Positions 24,775-33,251 of a stretch of DNA of 64,000 nt are shown here, piece by piece. A program made the position numbers and the translations under genes. Within the stretch, counting starts at the first letter, position 1, and each line of letters starts with the position of its first letter. The notes beneath the pieces are model-generated. The model had not been told where the DNA came from and searched no databases. It saw only the letters and a list, made by a program, of their open reading frames with translations. Source of the stretch: Kineococcus mangrovi (GTDB taxonomy: Bacteria > Actinomycetota > Actinomycetes > Actinomycetales > Kineococcaceae); assembly GCF_041320705.1 (NCBI RefSeq), contig NZ_JBGGTQ010000007.1, positions 186,001-250,000 of the forward strand, read 5' to 3'.

Positions 24775-25223
24775 GCGCCACCAAGGCCATCATGGCGCTG
24801 CTGAAGCTGCGCAAGGTCCAGGCCGACCAGATCAAGGTCGACGTCGCCGCCGCGAACGCGGTCCTGCGCAACGAGCAGAAGCGCGCCGCCCGCGTGCGCC
24901 GCGAACTCGGCGAGGCCCACCTGAGCGACGAGACGATGGCCGCCTGGACCGCGGCCGTCGCCCGCCGCTCCGCCCTCGTCGCCGACCTCGACAGCGCCCG
25001 CGCCCTCGTCGCGCGCGCCGAGGTCGACCTGGGGGAGAAGCAGGCCGCCTGGGCCCGCGCCCGCCGCGCCGAACGCTCCCTCGAACGCGTCGTCGAACGC
25101 CACGAACGCGCCCAGGAGGAGGCCGCCCTGCGCGCCGACCAGAAGGCCCTCGACGACCGCACCGTCGCCGAGTTCGCCGCCCGCGCCCGCCGCCGGGCCC
25201 AGCTCGAAGGAGGCGACGCGTGA
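24771..25223 (+). CDS. fliJ: Flagellar export chaperone FliJ
   Basis: The 150-residue protein is almost entirely an alpha-helical coiled coil (KLRKVQADQIKVDVAAANAVLRNEQKRAARVRREL and onward), the FliJ form, which inserts into the FliI hexamer ring. Sequence identity in this family is low, so the call rests on shape and position directly after fliI. GTG at 24771 has GGAGG upstream and overlaps the fliI stop; the next gene overlaps by 4 bases. Confidence 0.82.
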   Translation: MSATKAIMALLKLRKVQADQIKVDVAAANAVLRNEQKRAARVRRELGEAHLSDETMAAWTAAVARRSALVADLDSARALVARAEVDLGEKQAAWARARRAERSLERVVERHERAQEEAALRADQKALDDRTVAEFAARARRRAQLEGGDA

Positions 25224-26302
25224 GCGGCATCGCCGAGGTCCAGGCCCGCATCGCCGACATCGAGGCCCGCATCGCCCAGTTCGCCGGCACCACCGCCCGG
25301 CCGCTGACCACGACCGCGGCGAGGGTCGCCGCCACCCCCTCGCAGGCGTCGGGGGGGTTCGCCGACGTCCTGGCCGGCACCGGTCCGGCGGCCTCGGGCG
25401 TCCTCAGCCGCGGGGTGCGGGCCCTCAGCGAGTCCGTCCTGGGCGAGACCGGCACCGGCCGGCGGCTCCTGGCCGTCGCCGAGCAGTTCAAGGGCGTGCC
25501 CTACCGGTGGGGCGGCACCACCCCCGACGGCTTCGACTGCTCCGGGCTCATCCAGTACGCCGGCAAGCAGCTCGGGCTGTCCCTGCCCCGCACCGCGGCC
25601 CAGCAGGCCACCGTCGGCACCGCCGTGCCCTCCCTGGACAAGGCCCGCCCCGGCGACCTCGTCGTCCTGGAGAACGGCCACCACATCGGCATCTACGTCG
25701 GCGACGGGCAGATGCTGCACGCGCCGAAGACGGGCGACGTCGTGAAGATCTCCAAGGTCTGGGAGACCCCGATGACCATCCGCCGCCTCGGCGCGGGCGC
25801 CGCGGCCACCGCGGCCGGCGTCGGCGTCGCCGCCACCCTGCTGTCCGGCCTGGGTGGCGCCCCGGCCACCGACGCCTCCTCCTACGTGCGCCCCGCGTCC
25901 CTCTCGGCCGGGGTCAGCGCGAAGTCCGCCCCCTACGAGAGCGCCTTCACCGCCGCCGAGACCACGTACGGCCTGCCCGCGGGTCTGCTGCGCGCCGTCG
26001 CCAAGCAGGAGTCCGGCTTCGACCCCACCGCCCGCAGCCGCGCCGGCGCCACCGGGCTCATGCAGTTCATGCCCGCCACGGCCCGCGGCCTCGGCATCGA
26101 CCCCACCGACCCGTTCGCCTCCATCGACGCCGCCGGCCGCTACCTGGCCGGGCACCTGAAGACCTTCGGGTCGGTCTCCCTGGCCCTGGCCGCCTACAAC
26201 GCCGGCGCCGGGAACGTGAAGAAGTACGGCGGCATCCCGCCCTTCGCCGAGACCCAGAACTACGTCAAGAAGATCACCGCCGACCTCGGGAGCCCCGCGT
26301 GA
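25220..26302 (+). CDS. NlpC/P60 endopeptidase fused to SLT lytic transglycosylase, FlgJ-like position
   Basis: The 360-residue protein has a short N-terminal helix (IAEVQARIADIEARIAQ). An NlpC/P60 domain follows (residues 85-190; Cys107 in FDCSGL, His155 in HHIGIYV, His167 in MLHAPK), then a soluble lytic transglycosylase domain (235-350; Glu264 in AKQESGFDP, then GATGLMQFMPATA and ALAAYNAGAGNVKKYGG). It can therefore cut both stem peptide and glycan. There is no Sec signal peptide. Placed between fliJ and fliK and coupled to both by 4-base overlaps, it probably replaces FlgJ, opening the wall for the rod, and may itself leave through the flagellar export gate. Confidence 0.88.
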   Translation: MSGIAEVQARIADIEARIAQFAGTTARPLTTTAARVAATPSQASGGFADVLAGTGPAASGVLSRGVRALSESVLGETGTGRRLLAVAEQFKGVPYRWGGTTPDGFDCSGLIQYAGKQLGLSLPRTAAQQATVGTAVPSLDKARPGDLVVLENGHHIGIYVGDGQMLHAPKTGDVVKISKVWETPMTIRRLGAGAAATAAGVGVAATLLSGLGGAPATDASSYVRPASLSAGVSAKSAPYESAFTAAETTYGLPAGLLRAVAKQESGFDPTARSRAGATGLMQFMPATARGLGIDPTDPFASIDAAGRYLAGHLKTFGSVSLALAAYNAGAGNVKKYGGIPPFAETQNYVKKITADLGSPA

Positions 26303-28257
26303 GCGCCAACCTGTCCGTCACGACGCTGCCGTTCACCGCGACCCCCCGCGAGGGCTCGCGGCCGGCCGCCGGCTCCGACGGGTCCGGTTTCGCCGACTCC
26401 CTCGGGCAGGCCGTGCAGGACCTGCGCACCCCCGCCCGCGACACGGGCCGGGACGGGCGAGCGGTCCGCGAGGACCGTCCCGAGGCCGCCGCGGCGACCG
26501 AGCGCGCCGCCGCCAAGAACGTGGACCGGCGCGAGGACCGTCCCGCCGAGCGCCCCGACCGTCCCCAGGGGCGACAGACCAAGAGCGCCGAGCGCACCGA
26601 GAAGGCCCAGGAACCGGCCCGCCCCGGCACGACCCGCGCCTCCCGGGAGGAGACCGCGGTCGAGGACCACGCCGATGCCGAGGGCGAGACCGCCGTGGAC
26701 GCCGCCGCGGTGCCGACCGTCCCCGTCGACCCCGCCCTGCTCGGCCTGCCCGCCGCCCTGCGCGCCGTGCTCACCCCCAAGACCGCCCCGGGCCTGTCCG
26801 ACCAGAGCGGTCAGACCCCCGGGACGCCCGGGACGGGTGCGGCCGGTGCGACGGGGGTGCCGACGACGCAGCCGCTCGTGGACGCCGCCCCCACCGCGAC
26901 CGGGGGGACCACCGTCCCCGCCGCGGTCACCACCGCTGCCCCCCTCGCCGCTCCCACCACCACCGCCACCGGGACCGCTGGGACGACCGAGGCGGCCGGG
27001 GCAGCCGTGACCGGCACCAGCACCGGCACCAGCACCGCGACGGCCCCCACCGGTCGGCCCACCCCGACCCCCGCGGCCGAAGGTGCCGATGCCGTCGCCA
27101 CGGCGCTCGCGGGGGCCACCGTCACCTCCACCTCCGTGCCGGCTCCCGGCGCGGGTGCCGCCGCACCGGTGCAGACGGTGACCACGGGCCTGCCGCAGCA
27201 CGTCCGTCCCGCCGACGCCGAGCAGGTGCAGACCGCCGCGGGGACCGCTCCCACGAGCCTTCCCGCCGCCGCCACGACCACCCCCGCGGCGCCCGTGGTG
27301 GCCCAGGCCGCCGTCGGCACACCCGCAGCTCCCCCCCAGGTCGCGGCCCCGACCGCCGAGGGCGTCCCCACCGCGACCGTCCCGGTCGCACCGGTCGCGG
27401 GCCAGGCCGGTCAGGGCCCTGGTGCCGGTGCCGGTGACGGTGCCGGGCAGCAGCAGGGCCAGGGCGGTCAGCAGCCCGGCGCACAGCCGGCTGCGGCGAC
27501 GGCGGTGCCGACCGCGCCGCGCGCCGCCGCCGGGGAGGTGCCCGTGCAGGCCCCGCCCGTCGTCCTGGCCGGCAGCCCCGCCGTCACCCAGCCCATCGCC
27601 GCGCCCGTGACCGGTGCGGCGCCGCCGGTCCCGGGTGCGGTGACCGCCGACACGGACGTGCCCGCCGGGCTGCTGCCGACGGCCGTACCATCGGTCACCG
27701 GGACCGGCACGGTCACCGCGCCCGCCGCCGCGGTGGCCTCCACGCCGCCGGCCCCGCTGCCGCTGGCCAACCCGGCCGCGTTCGCCCACGGGGTCGCCGG
27801 CCGCCTGGAGGACCTGCCCGCGGCCGACGCCGTGCACCGGATGTCGGTGGAGGTGAACCCGCAGGGCCTGGGCCCGGTGAAGGTGACCGCGGAGGTCAGC
27901 GGGGGAGCGCTGCACGTCTCCCTGGCCGGGGCCTCCGAGGCCGCCCGGCACGCGCTCAAGGCCGCCGTGGGCGACCTGCAGCGCGAGCTGTCCGGCGGCG
28001 CCTGGACCCAGACGACCGTCGACGTCCGCGCCGACTCCGGCTCCTCCCAGCAGGGCCGGTCCGCCGACGCCCAGTTCGGCGGCCGGGACGGGTCCTCCTC
28101 CGGGCAGCAGGGCTCGGGACAGGGCGCGGGGCAGCGCTCGGCCGCCGCCGAGGCCGGTGCGAGCGCCCGGTCGGCCTTCTCGGCCGCCGCCGCGGAACGC
28201 CGCACCCTGCGCGAGGCCGCCGCGGTGGCCGCCGGCCGCGTCGACCTGAGCGTCTGA
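26299..28257 (+). CDS. fliK: Flagellar hook-length control protein FliK
   Basis: FliK, 652 residues, is a secreted ruler that sets hook length and switches export specificity. Residues 1-500 are disordered and rich in Thr, Ala, Pro and Gly, with charged ED/RP patches. The C-terminal Flg_hook domain is clear: VHRMSVEVNPQGLGPVKVTAEVSGGALHVSLAGASEAARHALKAAVGDLQREL. A Gly/Gln/Ser tail follows. It is longer than enteric FliK (about 405). GTG start overlaps the hydrolase gene; flgD follows after 89 bases. Confidence 0.92.
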   Translation: MSANLSVTTLPFTATPREGSRPAAGSDGSGFADSLGQAVQDLRTPARDTGRDGRAVREDRPEAAAATERAAAKNVDRREDRPAERPDRPQGRQTKSAERTEKAQEPARPGTTRASREETAVEDHADAEGETAVDAAAVPTVPVDPALLGLPAALRAVLTPKTAPGLSDQSGQTPGTPGTGAAGATGVPTTQPLVDAAPTATGGTTVPAAVTTAAPLAAPTTTATGTAGTTEAAGAAVTGTSTGTSTATAPTGRPTPTPAAEGADAVATALAGATVTSTSVPAPGAGAAAPVQTVTTGLPQHVRPADAEQVQTAAGTAPTSLPAAATTTPAAPVVAQAAVGTPAAPPQVAAPTAEGVPTATVPVAPVAGQAGQGPGAGAGDGAGQQQGQGGQQPGAQPAAATAVPTAPRAAAGEVPVQAPPVVLAGSPAVTQPIAAPVTGAAPPVPGAVTADTDVPAGLLPTAVPSVTGTGTVTAPAAAVASTPPAPLPLANPAAFAHGVAGRLEDLPAADAVHRMSVEVNPQGLGPVKVTAEVSGGALHVSLAGASEAARHALKAAVGDLQRELSGGAWTQTTVDVRADSGSSQQGRSADAQFGGRDGSSSGQQGSGQGAGQRSAAAEAGASARSAFSAAAAERRTLREAAAVAAGRVDLSV

Positions 28258-28274
28258 ACCGTTCCAGGCGCCGA

Positions 28275-28291
28275 GCACCCCGAACGGGTGC
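28275..28291. promoter_or_regulatory. CGAACGGGTG motif upstream of flgD
   Basis: GCACCC-CGAAC-GGGTGC is a 6+6 inverted repeat. It contains the CGAACGGGTG core that recurs upstream of other motility genes. A reverse copy (CACCCGTTCG, 28322-28331) lies inside the promoter spacer nearby. Confidence 0.5.
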
Positions 28292-28310
28292 GCGCAACGC
28301 CCCGCCCGGG

Positions 28311-28338
28311 CTACAGACCTTCACCCGTTCGTCCGAAG
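28311..28338 (+). promoter_or_regulatory. Sigma-28-like promoter of flgD
   Basis: CTACAG (28311-28316), 16 bases, CCGAAG (28333-28338), and the ATG begins after 8 more bases. The -10 overlaps a GAAGGAG ribosome site, so the same bases may serve either transcription or translation of a longer message. Confidence 0.5.
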
Positions 28339-28346
28339 GAGTAGGC

Positions 28347-28919
28347 ATGACCATCGACGCGGCCAGCGGGTCCAACCCGTACGCCGGCCTGATCGCGAAC
28401 TCGGACCTGCTCACGCAGACGAACGCGGCGAAGAACGCGGGCAAGACCGACACCTCCGCGATCGCGCAGCAGAAGACCAAGGACGACAAGGACATGTTCC
28501 TCAAGCTCCTGGTCGCCCAGCTGCGCTACCAGGACCCGTCCAAGCCGGCCGACACGACGCAGTTCATGGCCCAGACCGCGCAGTTCTCCGCCCTGGAGGC
28601 CATGCAGGACGTCGCCAAGCAGTCGACGTCCATGGTCGCGGCGCAGAACAAGCTGCAGGCCAGCACGCTGGTCGGGCAGACGGTGTCCTACACCGGTGAG
28701 GACGGGACGGCCAAGACCGGCGAGGTCCGCTCGGTCTCCTTCGTCCAGGGGTCGGCCGGCGGCACCGGCGGCGAGCCCGTCCTGAACGTCGACGGCGTCA
28801 GCGTCGTCCTGTCCAAGATCGCCGGGGTCGGCGTCGCCGGCGCCGGCACCGCTCCGGCCCCCAAGCCCGCGGCCTCGAACTCCACGGAGCCGTCGTCGGG
28901 TCCCTCCCCGTCCGCCTGA
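28347..28919 (+). CDS. flgD: Flagellar hook capping protein FlgD
   Basis: FlgD, 190 residues, is the scaffold cap for hook assembly. The core signature DMFLKLLVAQLRYQDPSKPADTTQFMAQTAQFSALE is complete. The C-terminal half is shortened relative to enteric FlgD (about 230) and lacks a full Ig-like domain. It ends in a Pro/Ser-rich tail. ATG start with GAAGGAG just upstream. flgE follows after 40 bases. Confidence 0.93.
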   Translation: MTIDAASGSNPYAGLIANSDLLTQTNAAKNAGKTDTSAIAQQKTKDDKDMFLKLLVAQLRYQDPSKPADTTQFMAQTAQFSALEAMQDVAKQSTSMVAAQNKLQASTLVGQTVSYTGEDGTAKTGEVRSVSFVQGSAGGTGGEPVLNVDGVSVVLSKIAGVGVAGAGTAPAPKPAASNSTEPSSGPSPSA

Positions 28920-28959
28920 TCCCCTCGTCCCCCGTCAGCCCCCTCGAAAGGTCTGCAGC

Positions 28960-30228
28960 ATGCTCCGCTCCATGTTCTCCGGCGTCAGCGGTCTCCGTTC
29001 GCACCAGACGATGATGGACGTCGTCGGCAACAACATCGCCAACGTCAACACCGCCGGCTTCAAGAGCTCCGGCGTCGTGTTCGCCGACACGCTGTCCCAG
29101 CTCACCAAGGCCGCCGGCGCCCCCACCGACGCCAACGGCGGGACGAACCCCTCCCAGGTCGGCCTCGGCGTCCGCGTCCAGGCGATCACGCAGAACATGA
29201 CGCAGGGTTCGGCGCAGGCCACGGGCAAGTCCACCGACCTCATGCTGCAGGGCGACGGCATGTTCGCCGTCCAGCAGGGCGACGGGGTCTTCTACACCCG
29301 CAACGGGTCCTTCACCCTGGACGCCAACGGTTCGATCGTCACCAACGACGGTGCCTACGTCATGGGGTGGAAGCCCGCGCCGGACGGCAGCGTCAACACG
29401 AACGGCGCGATCGAGAAGCTCGTCATCCCCTCCGACACCGTCATGGGGGCGGTGGAGACCAAGGGCGCCAAGGTGTCGGGGAACCTGGACAAGACCACGC
29501 CCACCGCCCAGGACCCGGACGTCGGCATCGTGACGTCGTTCACCGCGTACGACGAGCAGGGCACGGCCACCACCATGTACCTGCGCTTCGTCAACGCGAC
29601 CGGCACGGACAACTGGACGGTCACCGCGTCCGACGACGCCGCTGCCGCGACAGCCTCCTGGCGGCCCGTCGGGACGTTCAACTTCGACGCCGACAACGCG
29701 GCTACTCCGCCGACCGCCAAGGGTGAGAAGGCCTCCGTCGCCACGCTCACGCTGCCCGGTGCCAGCAGCCCCACCGGTGACGACGTCACCATCGACCTGA
29801 AGGGTCTCAGCGGTTTCGTCGGAACCACCAAGAGCAGCAGCGTGAAGACGACCGGTGACGGCGCACCCATCGGTACCCTCACCAGCTACTCCTTCGGCAC
29901 CGACGGTGTCATCACCGGTTCGTACTCCAACGGCTACAAGCAGACCCTCGGCCAGGTGGCGATCGCCTCCTTCAACAACTCCGCCGGTCTGCGCAAGGAG
30001 GGCAACTCCCTCTACAGCGTGTCGACGAACTCCGGCAACCCCGTCTACGGCATCGCCGGCCAGGCCGGCCGCGGCGGGCTGCTCGCCGGTTCGCTGGAGA
30101 TGTCCAACGTGGACCTCTCGGCGGAGTTCACCAACCTGATCCTCGCCCAGCGCGGGTTCCAGGCGAACTCGAAGGTCATCACGGCCTCCGACGAGCTGCT
30201 GCAAGACCTGGTCAACCTCAAGCGCTGA
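28960..30228 (+). CDS. flgE: Flagellar hook protein FlgE
   Basis: FlgE, 422 residues, polymerises into the hook. N terminus MLRSMFSGVSGLRSHQTMMDVVGNNIANVNTAGFKSSGVVFAD and C terminus LSAEFTNLILAQRGFQANSKVITASDELLQDLVNLKR are the paired rod/hook signatures. The middle is a Thr/Asp/Gly-rich variable domain. ATG start with GAAAGG upstream. A strong hairpin directly follows, closing the flgB-flgE cluster. Confidence 0.95.
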   Translation: MLRSMFSGVSGLRSHQTMMDVVGNNIANVNTAGFKSSGVVFADTLSQLTKAAGAPTDANGGTNPSQVGLGVRVQAITQNMTQGSAQATGKSTDLMLQGDGMFAVQQGDGVFYTRNGSFTLDANGSIVTNDGAYVMGWKPAPDGSVNTNGAIEKLVIPSDTVMGAVETKGAKVSGNLDKTTPTAQDPDVGIVTSFTAYDEQGTATTMYLRFVNATGTDNWTVTASDDAAAATASWRPVGTFNFDADNAATPPTAKGEKASVATLTLPGASSPTGDDVTIDLKGLSGFVGTTKSSSVKTTGDGAPIGTLTSYSFGTDGVITGSYSNGYKQTLGQVAIASFNNSAGLRKEGNSLYSVSTNSGNPVYGIAGQAGRGGLLAGSLEMSNVDLSAEFTNLILAQRGFQANSKVITASDELLQDLVNLKR

Positions 30229-30240
30229 CCCTGACCGCCC

Positions 30241-30276
30241 GAACACCCTCCCGGAACCCGTTCCGGGAGGGTGTTC
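30241..30276 (+). terminator. Terminator after flgE
   Basis: A perfect 16-bp stem, GAACACCCTCCCGGAA (30241-30256) with TTCCGGGAGGGTGTTC (30261-30276), and a 4-base loop, 12 bases after the flgE stop. No U-tract follows, as is common in high-GC actinobacteria. Confidence 0.8.
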
Positions 30277-30335
30277 GGCTATCCGGCGCCCACCGCCGGT
30301 CACCACCGAGAGTGACTGCGGTAGTGGCATTAGCA

Positions 30336-30345
30336 CGAACGGGTG
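30336..30345. promoter_or_regulatory. CGAACGGGTG motif upstream of flbD
   Basis: Copy of the recurrent motif, 17 bases before a weak sigma-28-like element in the flgE-flbD gap. Confidence 0.45.
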
Positions 30346-30361
30346 CACCGTGCAAGCCCCT

Positions 30362-30388
30362 CTCAGGTCCGAACAGCGCACGCCGATG
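30362..30388 (+). promoter_or_regulatory. Possible sigma-28-like promoter of flbD-motA-motB-fliL
   Basis: CTCAGG (30362-30367), 15 bases, CCGATG (30383-30388). The -35 has one mismatch and the spacer is one base short. It leaves a leader of about 60 nt. Confidence 0.4.
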
Positions 30389-30455
30389 GACAGGGTGGAA
30401 CCACCCAGCCCACGGACGGGCGCACCCCGCCTCCACCGCCAAGGACGGACCCCAC

Positions 30456-30782
30456 GTGATCCTCGTGACTCGCCTCAACGGGTCGGTGTTCGCCGTGAAC
30501 CCCGATCTGATCCAGCGCGTCGACTCGACCCCCGACACGGTCATCACCCTCGTCGACGGCGCCAAGTTCGTCGTCACCGAGCCCCTGGCCGAGATCGTCG
30601 AGCGCGTCATGGCCTTCCGCGCGCGGGTCGTCGCGACGGCGCACTCCCTGGAGGAGACGGGGACGGCTTCCGTCCTCGAGCTGCCGGCCCACCCGGGTCA
30701 GGCCGACCAGACCACAGACCACCCCAGCGGTGCGGACGGCGAGCTGCCGGCCCCGGTCCCGCTGCACCGCAGGAGGCCGTGA
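30456..30782 (+). CDS. flbD: FlbD/SwrD family flagellar protein
   Basis: The first ~65 residues, VILVTRLNGSVFAVNPDLIQRVDSTPDTVITLVDGAKFVVTEPLAEIVERVMAFRARV, match the small FlbD family that in Bacillus (SwrD) is needed for full motor power. The remaining ~40 residues are a Pro/Ala/Asp tail not found in most homologues. GTG start with AAGGA upstream. Ends 3 bases before motA, the usual order in Gram-positive flagellar loci. Confidence 0.9.
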   Translation: MILVTRLNGSVFAVNPDLIQRVDSTPDTVITLVDGAKFVVTEPLAEIVERVMAFRARVVATAHSLEETGTASVLELPAHPGQADQTTDHPSGADGELPAPVPLHRRRP

Positions 30783-30785
30783 GCC

Positions 30786-31559
30786 ATGGACTTCGCAACC
30801 CTCGGCGGCCTCATCGTCGCCGTTGCCGCCGTTCTGTGGATGCAGAACCACGAGGGCGGTGCCATCACCGACATCCTGCTGCCCGGTCCGCTCGTCCTGG
30901 TGTTCCTCGGGACCCTCGGCGTCGGGTTCATGGGCGGGACGCTCAAGGACGGCCTGGGGCTGATCCAGACGGCGAAGAAGGCGTTCCTGGGCAAGCCGAA
31001 GAACTCCGGTGAGACCGTCGGCGTCATCGTCAAGATGGCCGAGCGCGCCCGCCGCGAGGGCCTGCTGGCCCTGGAGGACGCCATCAAGGAGGTCGACGAC
31101 GAGTTCCTGCGCGACGGCCTGCAGACCGCCATCGACGGGACCGACCCCGACGAGCTGTACGAGATCCTCACCGCCCAGATCCAGGCCAAGAAAGCCGCGG
31201 ACAAGCAGTCCGCCAAGATCTGGGGCGACATGGGTGGGTACGCGCCCACGGTCGGCATCTGCGGGACGGTCGTCTCCCTCACCGTCGTCCTGGCGAACCT
31301 GTCCAACGCCGCCGCCCTGGGCCCGATGATCGCCGGTGCGTTCGTCGCGACCCTGTGGGGCGTGGCCAGCGCGAACTTCTTCTTCCTGCCCGTCCAGAGC
31401 CGCCTCATGCGCCTGTCCGGCATGGAGACCGCGCAGATGGAGCTCGTCGTCGAGGGCATCCTCGCCATCCAGGCCGGTTCCAACCCGCGCTCGGTCGCGA
31501 AGAAGCTGGAGAGCCTGCTGCCCCCGGGCACCGCGGTCCCGGACAAGAAGGCGGCCTGA
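30786..31559 (+). CDS. motA: Flagellar stator protein MotA
   Basis: MotA, 257 residues, forms the stator ion channel with MotB. Four membrane helices are visible, with the cytoplasmic loop between helices 2 and 3 carrying VIVKMAERARREGLLALEDAIKEVDDEFLRDGLQTAIDG, which holds the charged residues that touch FliG. The helix GPMIAGAFVATLWGVASANFFFLPV contains the conserved channel segment. Its stop overlaps the motB ATG by one base. Confidence 0.95.
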   Translation: MDFATLGGLIVAVAAVLWMQNHEGGAITDILLPGPLVLVFLGTLGVGFMGGTLKDGLGLIQTAKKAFLGKPKNSGETVGVIVKMAERARREGLLALEDAIKEVDDEFLRDGLQTAIDGTDPDELYEILTAQIQAKKAADKQSAKIWGDMGGYAPTVGICGTVVSLTVVLANLSNAAALGPMIAGAFVATLWGVASANFFFLPVQSRLMRLSGMETAQMELVVEGILAIQAGSNPRSVAKKLESLLPPGTAVPDKKAA

Positions 31560-32575
31560 TGTCCGCGGCGCACAAGCGACGTCACAAGCACGAGGAGCAC
31601 GAGGAGCACGTCAACCACGAACGGTGGCTGGTCTCCTACGCCGACATGCTGACGGTGCTCATGGCGCTGTTCATCGTCCTGTTCGCCCTCAGCCAGATCG
31701 ACCAGCTGAAGTTCGCCCAGTTCAAGGACGGCCTCACCAAGGGCACCGCGAACTCCAACCAGGCCGTGTCCGGCAGCGCCGGCATCCTGGAGGCCACCAA
31801 CGGCGACATGCCCATCGACATCAGTCCCAACTCCACCGGGCAGCCGCTGCAGCAGAGCATCTCCAGCCAGGACCGCGAGGTCCTGCAGCGGGCGCAGACG
31901 GCCCAGCAGCAGCAGGACCTCAACGCCGCCCGCGAGGAGGTCCAGGACTACCGCGCGATCGCCAAGCAGCTCAACGACGCCCTGACGGCCAAGGACGACC
32001 AGGACCAGGTCACCTACCGGATCACCTCCGACGGGCTCGTCGTGGGCCTGGTGGCCGACAACGTGTTCTTCGCCAACGCCAGCGCGGACGTCGAGGCCAA
32101 GGGCCGGGAGGTCCTGGACGTCATCGCCCCGATCCTGGGGCAGCTGCCCAACGCCGTCGCGGTGCAGGGCCACACCAACTCCCTGCCCCTGACCGGCAGC
32201 AGCCGCTACCGGGACAACTGGGACCTGTCCGCGGCCCGCGCCATGACCGTCGTGCAGCGCTTCGCCGCCGGCGGGATGGCCCCGGTCCGCCTGTCCGGCA
32301 CCGGGTACGCCGACTCCCGCCCGCTGTACCCCGAGGCCGACCCGCGGGCCGTGACCGGCAACCGCCGGGTCGACCTGGTCGTGGCCTCACCCAGCAGCGA
32401 CGCCGTGAAGGCCCTGCTGCCGACGGTCGCGCAGCAGACCCCCACCGGTGACGGCCCGGCCGAGTTGACCGACACCGCCGACACCGCCACCACCACCCCG
32501 GCCACCACCGGTCAGGCGGTGGGGGACCTGTCCGCCGGCATCGCGCCGAACCTGTCCGCTCCCGTCGCGGGCTGA
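31559..32575 (+). CDS. motB: Flagellar stator protein MotB
   Basis: MotB, 338 residues, has a His/Glu-rich cytoplasmic tail, then the single helix SYADMLTVLMALFIVLFALS with the ion-binding Asp29. A linker and a C-terminal OmpA-like peptidoglycan-binding domain follow (VAVQGHTNSLPLTGSSRYRDNWDLSAARAMTVVQRF). The Thr/Pro-rich tail is extra. Coupling ion cannot be told with certainty; the helix resembles proton-type MotB. Confidence 0.95.
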   Translation: MSAAHKRRHKHEEHEEHVNHERWLVSYADMLTVLMALFIVLFALSQIDQLKFAQFKDGLTKGTANSNQAVSGSAGILEATNGDMPIDISPNSTGQPLQQSISSQDREVLQRAQTAQQQQDLNAAREEVQDYRAIAKQLNDALTAKDDQDQVTYRITSDGLVVGLVADNVFFANASADVEAKGREVLDVIAPILGQLPNAVAVQGHTNSLPLTGSSRYRDNWDLSAARAMTVVQRFAAGGMAPVRLSGTGYADSRPLYPEADPRAVTGNRRVDLVVASPSSDAVKALLPTVAQQTPTGDGPAELTDTADTATTTPATTGQAVGDLSAGIAPNLSAPVAG

Positions 32576-32626
32576 CCGACCCACCACCCCAGCACACCCA
32601 GACCTGCAGACCCGAAGGAGGCCGAC

Positions 32627-33130
32627 GTGGCCAAGAAGGACAAGGGCGACGGCGAGGCCAAGCCCGGCGGCGCGAAGAAGCTCATCGTCATCGGGGCGGC
32701 CGCGGCCGTCCTGCTCGCCGGCGGCACCGGCGCGGGCGTGTTCTTCCTCACCAAGGGCGACTCCGCGGCGGCCGCGGGGACGACCCAGGAGGAGCACCTC
32801 GAACCCGGTGAGGTCACGGCCCTGGACCCGATCAGCGTCAACCTCGCCGACGGGCACTACCTCAAGATCGGCGTCGCGCTGCAGCAGGTGGCCGCCGAGT
32901 CCAGCGGTCACGGGGGCGCGGAGGGCCTGGACGGCTCCAAGGCGTACGACCTCATCATCGACGAGTACTCCAACCTGTCGATGACGGACCTGGAGAACGC
33001 CGAGCAGCGCAACCACCTCAAGGACGAGCTGCAGGAGAAGATCATCACGGCCTACGAGACCGAGGACGAGAAGAAGGTGAAGACCAAGCAGGTCATGGGC
33101 ATCTACCTGACCTCCTTCGTCATGCAGTGA
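32627..33130 (+). CDS. fliL: Flagellar basal-body associated protein FliL
   Basis: FliL, 167 residues, is a single-pass membrane protein that surrounds and stabilises the stator. A basic N terminus leads to one helix (LIVIGAAAAVLLAGGTGAGVFFL), then the periplasmic domain with SVNLADGHYLKIGVALQQV and a conserved-looking C terminus KTKQVMGIYLTSFVMQ. GTG start with AAGGAGG upstream. A strong hairpin follows. Confidence 0.93.
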   Translation: MAKKDKGDGEAKPGGAKKLIVIGAAAAVLLAGGTGAGVFFLTKGDSAAAAGTTQEEHLEPGEVTALDPISVNLADGHYLKIGVALQQVAAESSGHGGAEGLDGSKAYDLIIDEYSNLSMTDLENAEQRNHLKDELQEKIITAYETEDEKKVKTKQVMGIYLTSFVMQ

Positions 33131-33155
33131 CGCGACCCCGCACGCAGCACGGCCC

Positions 33156-33190
33156 GGCAGGACCCCGGACGCCCCGTCCGGGGTCCTGCC
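33156..33190 (+). terminator. Terminator after fliL
   Basis: Perfect 15-bp stem, GGCAGGACCCCGGAC (33156-33170) with GTCCGGGGTCCTGCC (33176-33190), and a 5-base loop; no U-tract. Confidence 0.8.
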
Positions 33191-33215
33191 GCGTTCCCGG
33201 CCCCACCGGCCCCGG

Positions 33216-33243
33216 GTCAAGCGAGGGCGCCCCGGTGCCGACC
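33216..33243 (+). promoter_or_regulatory. Sigma-28-like promoter of the mprF-like gene
   Basis: GTCAAG (33216-33221), 16 bases, CCGACC (33238-33243). The GTG at 33252 follows after 8 nt, the same distance as at flgD, fliM and the histidine kinase. Confidence 0.5.
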
Positions 33244-33251
33244 TTGTGCAG

